Shown: in pieces, positions 1 to 9,490 of the stretch | Numbering within the stretch: the stretch's first letter is position 1 | How the letters are laid out: each line of letters begins with the position of its first letter | From: Acetobacter fallax | Lineage (GTDB): Bacteria > Pseudomonadota > Alphaproteobacteria > Acetobacterales > Acetobacteraceae | Assembly (NCBI RefSeq): GCF_011516735.1 | Contig: NZ_WOSX01000002.1 | Location: forward strand, 62,001-126,000 | Length of the DNA: 64,000 bases | Direction: 5' to 3' | Made by a program: the position numbers and the translations under genes | The notes under the pieces: model-generated | Databases searched by the model: none | What the model was told of the DNA's origin: nothing | The model's input: the letters and a program-made list of their open reading frames with translations, nothing else

Positions 1-207
1 GCTGCGCACGACGGCCCCTGCACCCCGATTGATTCATAACAAAATGGTTTCCAAAGGTCTGTGACCTTTGGTGGGTTCCAGGGCAAAGCCCCGCGAAGAA
101 GCCAGCACTGAATGACAACAGAGTCTTTGCAAACCGTTTTATAAAACATACCGGGATGAAGGGGTCCACGACCCCTTCCAGGTCCGGGCAAAGCCCGGCC
201 TCGCGAC
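1..207. repeat. Dispersed intergenic repeat, copy A
   Basis: This GC-rich non-coding block contains nested hairpin motifs: AAAGGTCTGTGACCTTT, GGGGTCCACGACCCC and CCGGGCAAAGCCCGG. Its first ~90 bases are nearly identical to 37596-37688 (copy F), and related blocks recur at 10850, 13845, 24446, 34935, 51020, 56425 and 59291. It lies downstream of the acyltransferase gene ending at 215. Its left edge may extend beyond the window. Confidence 0.8.
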
Positions 208-214
208 AAAACCA

Positions 215-1402
215 TCAGATTTTGACGATAATCCGTCGTTTCCAGAGCACATAACTCGGAATAAAACAGATCCCGACATAAGCAATCGCAAACAGAAGCG
301 ACGTCAACGGCGTTGACCCCCCGCGTGCGAACAAAGTCTCATAAATCCAGCCACCCGTGGTAATCCCGTCCGCAGGGTGCAGCACCCATAAAAGAATAGA
401 GCCAAGCTCGGAAAGCATGAACGCCACAATCGGATTCGATCCGAAAATAACGCCAAACTTCACAATACCACGCGCCCAGGACGACCGCTCCTGAACACGC
501 CTGACATCAACAAGGCGATACAGAACAAACAACGCCACTGTATCAATGCCAGCGCACAGCAACACAAAGCTGCTCGTCCACATGTTCTTGTTCAGCGGAA
601 AAAACATCACCGCGATCAATGCACAGCCAAGCAGAACCGGCCCGGAAAAGGCCCACCGCGTAATCGCCTCATCAGAACCGCGAGCCCGCGCCTCGCGAAA
701 AGCCAGACCCGCAATAATACCGGCGATCACCGTCGAAAAAGCCGGCAGCGTGCTCAGCAGCCCCTCCGGATCACGATCATGCTCATAGAGACGACCGATC
801 CCTAACCAGCTTTGTGTCCAGTCCGTAATAGCCCTGTCACACCACGCGACGATATTGCTGTGCGGGTCCATAAACGGAACATCGCGTCCCGGCATACCGA
901 TTCCGGGAATCGGAACCCAGGCGACAAGAACCCAGTAGGCAGCGAGAAAACCTGAAAAAACCAGCCAGAGCGACGAAACATTCCTGACGTAAAGAAAAAG
1001 CGTGCCACAGACCAGATAACACGCGGCAAAACGCTCAAGAACACCAAAAAACCGCAGATGATGAATATGAAAATGCGGAAACAGCGCCAGACTGATACCA
1101 AGCGCGAACAGGATCACACTGCGCCGGAGAATATCGAGAAACAGAGCGCTCCGTTTTTCCCCGCGCGCCATCCGGCCACCGAGAGAAAACGGAACGGCGC
1201 ACCCCATGATAAACAGGAAACTGGGGAAAACGAGATCGGTGGGCGTGAAGCCGTTCCATTTCGCATGCAGAAGCGGTGGAAAGACCTGCCCCCAGTCCCC
1301 CGGGTCGTTCACGAGAATCATGAACGCCACAGTCAGCCCGCGCATCACGTCCAGTGACTCAACACGCGAGCGCCTGATTTCGATTGGCGTATCCTGCGTC
1401 AT
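215..1402 (-). CDS. HGSNAT/NagX-like multi-pass membrane acyltransferase
   Basis: This is an inner-membrane protein of about 395 residues with many hydrophobic segments. The N-terminal block (RVESLDVMRGLTVAFMILVN, then PTDLVFPSFLFIMG) is typical of the COG4299/DUF5009 family, which includes heparan-alpha-glucosaminide N-acetyltransferase and bacterial NagX. Characterised relatives move acetyl groups across a membrane onto amino sugars; the substrate here is unknown. I chose the ATG at 1402 because a GGAG sits five bases before it; a TTG at 1432 would add ten residues and overlap the upstream gene. The gene follows a TonB receptor with 26 bases between them, so the two are probably co-transcribed, which suggests the receptor brings in the acyltransferase substrate or a precursor (inference). 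Confidence 0.82.
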   Translation of the reverse strand: MTQDTPIEIRRSRVESLDVMRGLTVAFMILVNDPGDWGQVFPPLLHAKWNGFTPTDLVFPSFLFIMGCAVPFSLGGRMARGEKRSALFLDILRRSVILFALGISLALFPHFHIHHLRFFGVLERFAACYLVCGTLFLYVRNVSSLWLVFSGFLAAYWVLVAWVPIPGIGMPGRDVPFMDPHSNIVAWCDRAITDWTQSWLGIGRLYEHDRDPEGLLSTLPAFSTVIAGIIAGLAFREARARGSDEAITRWAFSGPVLLGCALIAVMFFPLNKNMWTSSFVLLCAGIDTVALFVLYRLVDVRRVQERSSWARGIVKFGVIFGSNPIVAFMLSELGSILLWVLHPADGITTGGWIYETLFARGGSTPLTSLLFAIAYVGICFIPSYVLWKRRIIVKI

Positions 1403-1428
1403 TTCCACTCCGGTCACCGACACCGCTC

Positions 1429-3885
1429 TCAAAATCCGCTCGACAGAGAAACATAAGCGCCAAACGGTGCCCCGATCGAGTAAATCGGTGAAGACCCGGC
1501 AACAACAGCACCGCTGCGGCTGAGGGTATCATAGGCATTGGCCGTCGTGCTGGCCGCCATCGCCAGATAATGGCTGTCACCGATATTGGTCAGGTTCAGC
1601 TGGATCTGAGGATGCTGAGCCGGCCCGATCGACTTCATGCGATAACCCAGCGTCAGGTCGGACGTCATGTAGGACGGAATACTCTCGTCATTCATGAACG
1701 TCGAATACTGTGAATCCGTATACCGGAAATTGAAGTTTCCAAAGAACCGGCCATCATCATACTGCAACCCGATCGCCCCGGTAAATTTCGGGCTGCTGAC
1801 AGCAATCCTGCCCTTCGTCGGCAGAACTTCGCCACCCACCGTAAAATCGTTGTCCATGGTGGAATGGAGATACTGCCCGGACAGATACGGACTGATGTGA
1901 TGCCATGGCGCAAGACCGAATTCCGCCTGGAAACCACGCGATGTCTGACCACCCGCGTTGATCGGCAGCGCCACCACCAGCGTGCTCCCCGGAATGTAGC
2001 CGGAAGAGGAAATATTATGGTTGGTCATGTTAAGATTGAAGGCTGATACGGACAGATTCCAGAATCCCGTATGGCGGAAACCAATTTCCTCACCGATCGT
2101 ATATTCCGGCTTCAGATTTCCGACAGCCGAGATCTGCCCGGCATTCGGGTCATAATCCGGCACATAAGCCTCGGTCGAAACCGGAGCACGGAACGCCGTC
2201 GTGCCATTGATATAAACCTGGTTATGCGGATCGATATGATACGTCGCATAAAACTGCGGCAACGGCTCGAAATAATTCCCCGTGGTCTTCCACGGGTCAG
2301 CACCAGGCACTAGGTTTGTCCCCTGACGGGACACCATCGCCGCTTTGAACCCCGCACTGAGTTCCAGTTTATCGTGCAGCAGCTTCAATGTATCGGCAAT
2401 ATACAGGGCATTCTGCTGCTGCCAGAAATTCAGATTGTCTCCGCTGAGAATCTGCCCGTTCGCAAACCGGATCGGGGACGTCCCGTATCCGTTCACAACC
2501 TTGCCCTGATAGTTCAGCAGACTGAACTGATAGCGTTCAGTATGAGCCGCATAGGAATACCACCAGCCAAAGGTCAGGGTGTTGTGCCCATGCGTCCACT
2601 TCATCGAAGCATTGACGGAACCGATTTTCTGATTCCACGGATCACTCAGCAAAGTCGAAAGATTCCCGTTCGTCTGATATGGGAGATTCAAAGAACCATA
2701 CTGAGATGACCCATTTCCATAGGCAACGTTCCCAAAATATCCGCCCGAAACCGGAATATTTTCTCCACCCATGGACGGCCCGAACTGCTGGATAAAATAC
2801 GGCGTCGCATTCAGTTCGAGTTCGCGTGACAACCGGAAGTGCATCGGCACAATTACGTTGACCATATTATTGTTCTGCTGCGAAAGCTTATAATATGTCG
2901 TATCACCCGGCGTGTAGGACCCCGCCAGATTATAGCTGTAACCATACTGCTTCCACTGAGCCAGCGTCGGTGAAAGCATCCCGATATTGAACTGTCTCGT
3001 CCAGGCAAAAATAGCCTTGACCGAGCTGTCCTCACCCCACTCTTTCACCCATTTTGAATCGACGTGATAACGATACTGATTACCCGGCCCGCGCCAGTTA
3101 TTACTGGACGTATACGAAAACGATGCAAATCCGCGAATGCCGGTATTCCCGATATCACCCGTATTAAACCGGATGAATTCCTTGTTGGCGCTGTGCGTTC
3201 CTCCCATGACATCAACATATCCGCCCATCCTGTGTGACGGATTGATCTCAAAGGCCGCGATCTGCCCGCCTGCGGCGTTGATGAGCGGCGCGTCAATATC
3301 CGGTGACCCCTGAGAGACCGTCAGCGACCCGAGATTCTCACTGTCCACAAGCGTCGATGTCGAAACTCCGTAGTTGATCGGATCAGCTTCCGGCGCCCCT
3401 TCAAACAGAAAACCAATCTGCGACTGCGTCATACCACGCATGGTCATCATGTCGCCTGGCGTCATCCCAAGCGGATCAACTTTGGCGGACACAACACCCG
3501 GCAGACTGTTCATCAGATTGACGATCGACGTCGTTGGCGTCTGCTTGGCGATGTAGTCGCGGGTCACACCACTCTGGGAACGAGGTGCCGTTTCACGAGG
3601 CATGAGACCACCACCCGGCGTGGTGTTCGTAACGCCATTGGACGTCGACATGCCGCCATGTACGGAAATCACTTCAGGAAGCGCAGACATATTCGTCACG
3701 CCCGCGCTGTTCACGCGCCTGACCGGTGCGTCCGCGCTCCGGGCCACCGGAGGTTTTGAATTCTTCCGGACGGCCTCTTTTTCAGAGGCCGCCCCCGTTT
3801 GCGCCAGAGCTGCTGTCGTGCAGAGAATCGTGGAGAAAAACAGTGATATTGTTGTGGACAGACGGAAATATGGCTGACGGGCCAC
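1429..3885 (-). CDS. TonB-dependent outer-membrane receptor (family member 1)
   Basis: This is an outer-membrane, TonB-energised transporter of about 818 residues. A signal peptide covers roughly residues 1-28 (hydrophobic run ending in TTAALA). A TonB-box-like EVISVHG is at 71-77, a GGGLM motif and the plug signature RDYIAKQTPTTS follow at about 91-120, and a beta-barrel ends in a terminal Phe. The GTG at 3885 is preferred over a start at 3942 because AAGGAG lies seven bases before it and the signal peptide then begins correctly. Three other receptors in the window (11006, 18420, 48563) share the same plug signature, so these are paralogues. The ligand cannot be read from the sequence; the downstream NagX-like gene points weakly to amino sugars. 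The family resembles siderophore receptors, but no iron-linked gene is adjacent. Confidence 0.93.
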   Translation of the reverse strand: MARQPYFRLSTTISLFFSTILCTTAALAQTGAASEKEAVRKNSKPPVARSADAPVRRVNSAGVTNMSALPEVISVHGGMSTSNGVTNTTPGGGLMPRETAPRSQSGVTRDYIAKQTPTTSIVNLMNSLPGVVSAKVDPLGMTPGDMMTMRGMTQSQIGFLFEGAPEADPINYGVSTSTLVDSENLGSLTVSQGSPDIDAPLINAAGGQIAAFEINPSHRMGGYVDVMGGTHSANKEFIRFNTGDIGNTGIRGFASFSYTSSNNWRGPGNQYRYHVDSKWVKEWGEDSSVKAIFAWTRQFNIGMLSPTLAQWKQYGYSYNLAGSYTPGDTTYYKLSQQNNNMVNVIVPMHFRLSRELELNATPYFIQQFGPSMGGENIPVSGGYFGNVAYGNGSSQYGSLNLPYQTNGNLSTLLSDPWNQKIGSVNASMKWTHGHNTLTFGWWYSYAAHTERYQFSLLNYQGKVVNGYGTSPIRFANGQILSGDNLNFWQQQNALYIADTLKLLHDKLELSAGFKAAMVSRQGTNLVPGADPWKTTGNYFEPLPQFYATYHIDPHNQVYINGTTAFRAPVSTEAYVPDYDPNAGQISAVGNLKPEYTIGEEIGFRHTGFWNLSVSAFNLNMTNHNISSSGYIPGSTLVVALPINAGGQTSRGFQAEFGLAPWHHISPYLSGQYLHSTMDNDFTVGGEVLPTKGRIAVSSPKFTGAIGLQYDDGRFFGNFNFRYTDSQYSTFMNDESIPSYMTSDLTLGYRMKSIGPAQHPQIQLNLTNIGDSHYLAMAASTTANAYDTLSRSGAVVAGSSPIYSIGAPFGAYVSLSSGF

Positions 3886-4184
3886 CGCGCTTCTCCTTAA
3901 CGCAAAATCAGGAAAGCAGCCGCTCCGGTGAACCGATCTCATATCGACACGGCGCGGTTGTTTCGTTTCTGAACCGAGCGTATGAGCGCCGACTTTGTTT
4001 CACAATTAAAATAAGTAGGGGGTACAAAAAAAATTATTTAACGATAATTATACCTCAACCGCAGACCCGGAAGACCAGCCGGTTCTTCCGCAACCGACGC
4101 CCGGTAATACCAGCGGAGCCTTTGCAAACTCCCCGCCGCTCCCTATCCATCCCCGGAGACCAACCCGCCCGAAAAGGGATCCCA
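3886..4184. other. Divergent intergenic region between TonB receptor and tadA
   Basis: About 300 bases hold the promoters of two divergent genes. The middle (about 4005-4055) is much more AT-rich than its surroundings and includes TATAAT on the minus strand at 4047-4052, a possible -10 box for the receptor, but no convincing -35 box at the right spacing. No coding sequence is credible: a plus-strand reading frame runs in from 3726 but its upstream part overlaps the receptor and lacks any recognisable domain. Confidence 0.4.
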
Positions 4185-4811
4185 ATGCCCGCCGACACCC
4201 CCCGTAACCCCGGTGGCCTCATCCCCTGCGCCGCCATGAACACCGCGCTCGCAGAAGCCCGACACGCCGCCCGTAACGGCGAAGTCCCCGTCGGCGCCAT
4301 CATCCTCGACGCCAGCGGCACCCTCATCGCCCGGGCATCAAACCGGGTCGAAACCGATCACGACGCCTCCGCCCACGCCGAACTCCTCGCCCTCCGCGCC
4401 GCCGCACGCGCCCGTGGCACAACACGCCTCGACGACTGCACCCTCGTCGTCACCCTCGAACCCTGCCCCATGTGCGCCGCCGCCGCCGTCCATTTTCGCG
4501 TCCGCCGCATCATCTTCGGCGCATACGATCCCAAAGGCGGTGGCGTCGATCACGGTCCCCGCATCTTCAGCCAGCCCGCCTGCCTGCATCGCCCCGAACT
4601 CATCGGCGGTGTCCGTGAACAGGAAAACGCCCGGCTCCTTAAAGATTTTTTCCGCTCACTCCGAAAAAGCCAGCCAAAACCCGGAAATGCCCCCCTCTTA
4701 ACCGGCAACAGGCAGATAACCACGCCCCGCAACACCGCACACGCCCGTAAACCACCACCACAGGTCACCGGAACAGCACCGCGCGGCATCCATGCAATAC
4801 AAGAAGAATAG
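4185..4811 (+). CDS. tadA: tRNA-specific adenosine deaminase
   Basis: TadA deaminates adenosine 34 to inosine in tRNA-Arg(ACG), an essential decoding step. The protein has the CDA-fold zinc motifs: HAE at residues 64-66 (zinc ligand and catalytic Glu) and PCPMC at 93-97. The ATG at 4185 is chosen because the domain begins right after it; the open frame upstream overlaps the divergent receptor and has no domain. The length is 208 residues against the usual 150-170, because about 50 residues of low-complexity Pro/Arg/Thr-rich sequence follow the domain. That tail may be a late acquired extension or a consequence of a lost stop codon. The gene stands alone between a divergent receptor and the cyclotransferase gene. 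Confidence 0.93.
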   Translation: MPADTPRNPGGLIPCAAMNTALAEARHAARNGEVPVGAIILDASGTLIARASNRVETDHDASAHAELLALRAAARARGTTRLDDCTLVVTLEPCPMCAAAAVHFRVRRIIFGAYDPKGGGVDHGPRIFSQPACLHRPELIGGVREQENARLLKDFFRSLRKSQPKPGNAPLLTGNRQITTPRNTAHARKPPPQVTGTAPRGIHAIQEE

Positions 4812-4866
4812 AATTTGATCTCTCACCCTTTATAAAGACCGCGAATAAACCGCAAAGGCCTCTTCA

Positions 4867-5721
4867 ATGATCAGACACACAAGAATAACCGCCACCCTGT
4901 GTCTGTTCATCGCAAACCTGCTTCCTCTCCCCGCCGCCGCAACGCCAGCGCCAATCTATGACGTGGCCGTCCAGGCCACCTTCCCCCACGACCCCCACGC
5001 TTTTACCGAAGGCCTCTTTTTTCTCGATGGTGATCTGTATGAAAGCACCGGAATGGCCGGCCATTCCTGGATCCGCAAAGAACAGCTCAGCACAGCAAAA
5101 CCCCTCCAGGAAACCCGCCTCGACACACCTTATTTCGGCGAAGGCATCATCACCTGGAAAGACCGCCTCTATCAGCTCACCTGGCGCGACCAGATCGGCT
5201 TCATCTACGACCGCAAAACCCTGAAACCCGAAGGACAGTTCACCTATCCCGGCGAAGGCTGGAGCTTCACCAGCAACGACCAGTGGCTGATCATGAGCGA
5301 CGGAAGCTCAAAACTCCGCTTCCTCGATCCGAAAACCCTGCGTCAGACCTCAACCCTCTCCGTCACCGCCGATGGCTGTCCCGTCCCGCGCCTCAACGAA
5401 CTCGAATGGGTGAATGGCCAGATCTACGCCAATATCTGGCTGACAAACCTCATCGCCCGCATCGACCCGAAAACCGGCGTCGTCACCAGCTTCCTCGACC
5501 TCAGCCACATCGGACCGCCCCGCGCGCCGGACAGCAACAACGTCCTCAACGGCATCGCCTGGGACCCGCAGGGAAAACGCCTGTTCGTCACGGGAAAACT
5601 CTGGCCAGCCCTCTACCAGATCGCCATCACCGGCAAAACAGGCGCCAATATCAGCTGCAATGGCAGCCAGAACACCGGCACCCCGGACGAAAACGACAAC
5701 ACCCGACACGCACTCCGCTGA
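4867..5721 (+). CDS. Glutaminyl-peptide cyclotransferase, secreted
   Basis: The protein (284 residues) belongs to the bacterial/plant-type glutamine cyclotransferase family (PF05096), a five-bladed beta-propeller that converts N-terminal Gln to pyroglutamate. A signal peptide covers about residues 1-25, so it should act in the periplasm. Family landmarks are FPHDPHAFTEGLFFLDGDLY near residue 40, YFGEGI, GEGWSFTSN and LNELEWVNGQIYANIW, spaced as propeller blades. The length matches the family. It starts 55 bases after tadA and ends 9 bases before a convergent lipoprotein gene. The ribosome-binding site before the ATG is weak. Its protein targets are unknown. Confidence 0.9.
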   Translation: MIRHTRITATLCLFIANLLPLPAAATPAPIYDVAVQATFPHDPHAFTEGLFFLDGDLYESTGMAGHSWIRKEQLSTAKPLQETRLDTPYFGEGIITWKDRLYQLTWRDQIGFIYDRKTLKPEGQFTYPGEGWSFTSNDQWLIMSDGSSKLRFLDPKTLRQTSTLSVTADGCPVPRLNELEWVNGQIYANIWLTNLIARIDPKTGVVTSFLDLSHIGPPRAPDSNNVLNGIAWDPQGKRLFVTGKLWPALYQIAITGKTGANISCNGSQNTGTPDENDNTRHALR

Positions 5722-5730
5722 ACGCAGACC

Positions 5731-6801
5731 CTACCCGTTCACCGGAATGGTCACGATGGCTCCCGGATTTTTGCTGGTCTTCGACAACTCCAGCAGAATC
5801 TGCAGCATCGTAAAAGCAAGTTTGCTGTCGTAATCGTTGTCGGAAATCCAGTAATATTTCCTGTTATACGTCGTCCACGAAAACACGTTCTCAGGGCGCT
5901 CTTTGCCCACGTGAATCACGATAACAGGCCTCGTTTCCCGCCCGATCAGCGAAACCCGTGGCAGCGTCCGGCCCGACGTAATATCTTCATCCGGAACCGA
6001 GATCTGATACGCAATCTGGCCCATCACACCCAGGACCGTACGCGTCAGAAGCCTGATCTGCCCCCGTGGCGGCTGCCCGCCGCCATACACAACCTCCACA
6101 CGCTCATCATTTTTCGACATGTTGAACAGGTGGCGCGTCTCATAGACGGTTTCCGACAACACCGGATCATGCGTGTTCTCGATCGTCAGAAAAACACGGT
6201 CCAGCGGCGGTGTTTTCCCCGAAACCTCAGGACTGTGCTCAAGCTGAATACCCAGAAGACCCGCAACCTGAAGCAGGCGGAGATCATGAATCAGTTCAAA
6301 AAATTCCGGCGATCCCTTCCCGACATCCCCGCCAATCGCACCCGCATTGCTGATCAGATTGATCGACTGAACGGAAAGCCGGAACAGCACATCAATCGGC
6401 AACCCGCCCATCGCCAGCGGAAGCAGACTGCCCGGCGGTAACGGACGCAGAAAACTCTGCGCATACGCATCCCCCGTCACCGGCTGGAACGTAAAGGTCG
6501 GGCTCTCCTGAAACTGAACCGCCGCACCACCTATCGGCCTCACAGGCGAGTCCGCGCCCACGCCAACAGACAGATTGCGCTGAAGCTGATAGCCCGAAAT
6601 CAGCTGCGTGGTGTCCAGAAAACCCGGCGTGTCCGCATACCGCAGACGCACAACATTCAGCAGCGTCTGCTGCTTGGCCGAACTGATCAGCGCGCGGGAA
6701 TAATCACTTTCATCCTGATCCAGGCGCCGGGGCCCGACCTGATAACAGCCGCTCAGTACACACAGAGACAAAAGCAAAATTTTCTTTGAAAATCTATTCA
6801 C
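5731..6801 (-). CDS. Predicted outer-membrane lipoprotein, unknown function
   Basis: I do not recognise a named family. The protein of about 356 residues begins with a lipoprotein signal peptide: NRFSKKILLLSLCVLSGC, with lipobox LSGC and Cys as the acylated residue. I chose the GTG at 6801 because it places the signal peptide at the N-terminus; a start at 6864 would bury it. The mature part contains QQTLLNVVRLRYADTPGFLD and later blocks rich in beta-type sequence, and ends with a hydrophobic helix-like stretch (KLAFTMLQILLELS). It lacks +2 Asp, so export to the outer membrane is expected. It is separated by about 235 bases from another lipoprotein gene on the same strand, which has its own terminator. 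Confidence 0.75.
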   Translation of the reverse strand: MNRFSKKILLLSLCVLSGCYQVGPRRLDQDESDYSRALISSAKQQTLLNVVRLRYADTPGFLDTTQLISGYQLQRNLSVGVGADSPVRPIGGAAVQFQESPTFTFQPVTGDAYAQSFLRPLPPGSLLPLAMGGLPIDVLFRLSVQSINLISNAGAIGGDVGKGSPEFFELIHDLRLLQVAGLLGIQLEHSPEVSGKTPPLDRVFLTIENTHDPVLSETVYETRHLFNMSKNDERVEVVYGGGQPPRGQIRLLTRTVLGVMGQIAYQISVPDEDITSGRTLPRVSLIGRETRPVIVIHVGKERPENVFSWTTYNRKYYWISDNDYDSKLAFTMLQILLELSKTSKNPGAIVTIPVNG

Positions 6802-6899
6802 ACAAACCCGTTCCGGCCGCCCCCGAAAAAAAGGTCTGTCAGCACTCTCGCAGGAACAGACCATTTCCCGGACGCAGAGTCATTCCTCAACGCACCCAC

Positions 6900-6926
6900 A
6901 GAAAACGCCCGACCGGCGGTCGGGCG
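6900..6926 (-). terminator. Rho-independent terminator after the 7037-7531 lipoprotein gene
   Basis: A perfect 9-bp stem (CGCCCGACC / GGTCGGGCG, 6906-6914 and 6918-6926) with a 3-base loop is followed on the minus strand by TTTTC. It lies about 110 bases beyond the stop codon of the gene ending at 7037. Confidence 0.75.
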
Positions 6927-7036
6927 CATAAGGGCGTAGCCGATATCAGCATATCGTCCCGAACGGCAACCGGAATGACGGTGGAACCACCATCGGCAAC
7001 GCCCGCTGCCCCGCCACGCCCCTGGTCAGAACAGAC

Positions 7037-7531
7037 TCACCACCCGGTCGGCCCCATCCCCGGATCCCAGTTCCCCCATGCCGGATTCCATCCACCATAA
7101 GCGCCGCCGGGAAGACCACCCCAGCCCCAGGGACCACCACCCCATGGCCCCCAGGCGCCCCAGTTCCACGACGCATCCTGATAATCCATCGCCGTCATCT
7201 GCTGTTCATCCGCAAGAGCCTGTGCCTGCCGATACTGCTGATACTTCGAATACGCAGCCTCATCGCCAACATAGAGGCAGTCACACACCGTCGGATCGGC
7301 ATAAACATAGAACGCCTGATCCCCCTTCACCCGACGCACGAAATGATGCGGCGGCAACCTGCTCAGCATCGCCTGCCGCTCCCGCGTGTTCGCCGGTTTA
7401 AACGCAAACCCCGCCGCCGCGAGATGATCCTCCTTCTGCGCCACTCTCTCGCTTGTGCTCTCGCAGGAGGGCAGCACACCCAGCAGCCCAAGCAGCCCTG
7501 CCGTAAAAAATCCCGTTCGATAACCCGCCAT
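7037..7531 (-). CDS. Small lipoprotein with Gly/Trp-rich tail
   Basis: No named family is recognised. The 164-residue protein begins MAGYRTGFFTAGLLGLLGVL and continues PSC, a lipoprotein signal peptide with Cys at about residue 23. The centre contains a basic/aromatic segment (PPHHFVRRVKGDQAFYVYAD) and a Cys-rich CDCLYVG, followed by a Gln/Ala-rich helix (KYQQYRQAQALADEQQ) and a C-terminus dominated by Gly, Trp and Pro. The ATG at 7531 is preferred over 7579 because GAGGGGG precedes it by nine bases and the signal peptide then starts properly. A terminator follows at 6900-6926. It is divergent from the HtrA protease gene and could be part of an envelope-stress set, but nothing in the sequence proves this. 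Confidence 0.75.
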   Translation of the reverse strand: MAGYRTGFFTAGLLGLLGVLPSCESTSERVAQKEDHLAAAGFAFKPANTRERQAMLSRLPPHHFVRRVKGDQAFYVYADPTVCDCLYVGDEAAYSKYQQYRQAQALADEQQMTAMDYQDASWNWGAWGPWGGGPWGWGGLPGGAYGGWNPAWGNWDPGMGPTGW

Positions 7532-7859
7532 TACGGTCCGCCCCCTCAACAACCGGCAATGTTTTGTCATATTGACCACCAGTCACAGAGATCATGCAAT
7601 GGTCAGACCGGACAAAGTTCCGTGCCCCTCCGACCGGAGACCAGAAATCCCACGCAATCACAGCGCCATCCCGAAACACGAAAAAAAGGCCGTCTAACGC
7701 ATGTTTCATCACCACGTATAAAACCTGTTCGGAAAGACAGCGTATGCCATACACTGTCAGGCGCTCGTGGATTGCCCTCAAAAGCACCATCGCCCATCAT
7801 GACACCGTGCACGGGCCGCGCCGGAGCGGCCCGGTCTTTTGGGATTTATCGGAAGAGAT
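7532..7859. other. Divergent intergenic region, lipoprotein / htrA
   Basis: About 330 bases separate the two start codons. I see no convincing operator, RNA or small gene. Both genes are envelope proteins, so shared envelope-stress control is possible but no recognisable sigma-E type promoter was identified. Confidence 0.3.
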
Positions 7860-9455
7860 ATGCCAGTACAGAATTCGCCGACCCGCACCACCCGGACATC
7901 CCGCGCTCTGCTTTGCGCCGCCGTCGCGGGTCTCGGTGGCCTCGCCTTCGCTTCGCCACTGACCAGCACCCTGGCTCCCTGGGCCACCCTCGCGCCAGCG
8001 GCACACGCTGACACAACCGGCCCGATCCAGCCCGTCGCACCAGCAAAGACGATCCCGGACTTCATCAGCCTCGTCAAACAGGTCAAGCCCGCCGTCGTCT
8101 CCATCACGGCAAAAATCCGCGCCGACTCAGTCGATCCCGGTGAAGGACAGGGACAGGGTCAGGGACAGCAGATGCCATTCGGCTTCCCGTTCCCCTTCCA
8201 GATGATGCCGCAGCAGCGCCAGACCATCGAAGCCCGCGGCTCAGGCTTCATCATCTCCGCCGACGGATACGTGGTCACCAATAACCACGTCGTCAAAGGC
8301 GCCACCAAAGTCACCGCCACACTGGATGACGGCACAACCCTCTCCGCACGCATCGTCGGCCGCGACCCCAAAACCGATATCGCCCTCCTGAAACTCACCC
8401 CGACCGGCAAACTGCCTTTCATCCAGCTCGGTGAGTCCGACGACGTCCAGCCCGGTGAATGGGTCATCGCCGTCGGCAACCCCTACGGCCTCGGCGGCAC
8501 CGTCACAGCAGGCATTGTCTCCGCCCTCGGCCGCGATATCGGCGACGGCCCCTATGACAATTTCTTCCAGGTCGACGCGCCCATCAACCGCGGCAACTCC
8601 GGTGGCCCGCTGATCACCCAGGACGGCAAGGTCGTCGGTGTCAACACCGCCATCTTCTCGCCCTCCGGCGGCTCCATCGGCATCGGCTTCGCCATCCCGT
8701 CCGACATCGTCCAGACCGTCGTCACGCAGCTCCGGACAACCGGACATGTGACGCGCGGCTATCTCGGCGTCCAGGCGCAGATGATCTCGCCCTCCATGGC
8801 CAGCGCCCTCGGCCTGAAACCACCCACAGCGGGCGCCCCGCCCGCCGGCGCCCTGGTCGCCAGCGTCTCCTCCGACAGCCCGGCCGAAAAAGCCGGCATC
8901 AAGGCTGGCGACGTCATCACGAAACTGAACGGCAAACCCATCGACACGCCGCACCACCTCGCGGTCAAAGTCGCCTCGCTGATTCCCGGAGCAGACGCCA
9001 CCTTCACCGTCCTGCGCGGCAGCGCCTCACGTGACATCACAGTGAAAATCGCCAACCAGTCCGGTGCCGGCGGCGCCCCGGGAACACCCGCCAGCCTCGG
9101 CAGCAACGGACAGAAACTCGGCGTCTCCCTCGCACCGCTCAGCGGCGATGTCCGTCAGCAACTCGGACTCGACCAGTCGGTCAAAGGCGTCGTTATCAGT
9201 GACGTCAAACCGGGCTCCCCTGCCGACCAGGCCGGCATCCGCCCCGGCGACATCATCCAGGCCGTCGGCGACCAGCAGGTCGACAACCCCAAAGCCACCG
9301 TCACCGCCGTCGCCTCCGCCCTGAAAGCCCGGCAGGCCGTGCTGCTCCGCGTCCTGCGTGACGGCCAGTCCCTGTTTGTCGCCGTCTCCCTCAGCGGCGA
9401 TAACAGCGACAACGACGCCTATCCCGACAACGGCGATGACGACGATAACAACTAA
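7860..9455 (+). CDS. Periplasmic serine protease/chaperone of the DegP/HtrA family
   Basis: This 531-residue protein degrades or holds misfolded envelope proteins. Order: Arg-rich N-terminus and signal sequence (cleavage near residue 50, APAAHA), linker with GQGQGQGQ repeat at about 96-103, trypsin-like domain with catalytic triad His143 (NNHVV), Asp173 (KTDIALL) and Ser247 (GNSGGP), PDZ1 about 300-385 (GYLGVQAQ...SPAEKAGIKAGDVI) and PDZ2 about 410-510 (LGVSLAPL...SPADQAGIRPGDII). The Asp/Asn-rich end (DNSDNDAYPDNGDDDDNN) is unusual. The ATG at 7860 is chosen because GGAAGAG precedes it closely; the frame opens at a TTG seven codons earlier. The two PDZ domains make it DegP/DegQ/MucD-like rather than DegS-like. 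A strong terminator follows at 9491. Confidence 0.95.
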   Translation: MPVQNSPTRTTRTSRALLCAAVAGLGGLAFASPLTSTLAPWATLAPAAHADTTGPIQPVAPAKTIPDFISLVKQVKPAVVSITAKIRADSVDPGEGQGQGQGQQMPFGFPFPFQMMPQQRQTIEARGSGFIISADGYVVTNNHVVKGATKVTATLDDGTTLSARIVGRDPKTDIALLKLTPTGKLPFIQLGESDDVQPGEWVIAVGNPYGLGGTVTAGIVSALGRDIGDGPYDNFFQVDAPINRGNSGGPLITQDGKVVGVNTAIFSPSGGSIGIGFAIPSDIVQTVVTQLRTTGHVTRGYLGVQAQMISPSMASALGLKPPTAGAPPAGALVASVSSDSPAEKAGIKAGDVITKLNGKPIDTPHHLAVKVASLIPGADATFTVLRGSASRDITVKIANQSGAGGAPGTPASLGSNGQKLGVSLAPLSGDVRQQLGLDQSVKGVVISDVKPGSPADQAGIRPGDIIQAVGDQQVDNPKATVTAVASALKARQAVLLRVLRDGQSLFVAVSLSGDNSDNDAYPDNGDDDDNN

Positions 9456-9490
9456 GCCCTGCCTCCCCGCTTAAGCAGGCCACTCCAGAA

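Noticed and set aside
3726-4184. N-terminal extension of tadA by 153 codons
   Set aside because: The sequence overlaps the divergent TonB receptor, has no domain, and crosses the AT-rich promoter region; the deaminase domain begins at 4185.
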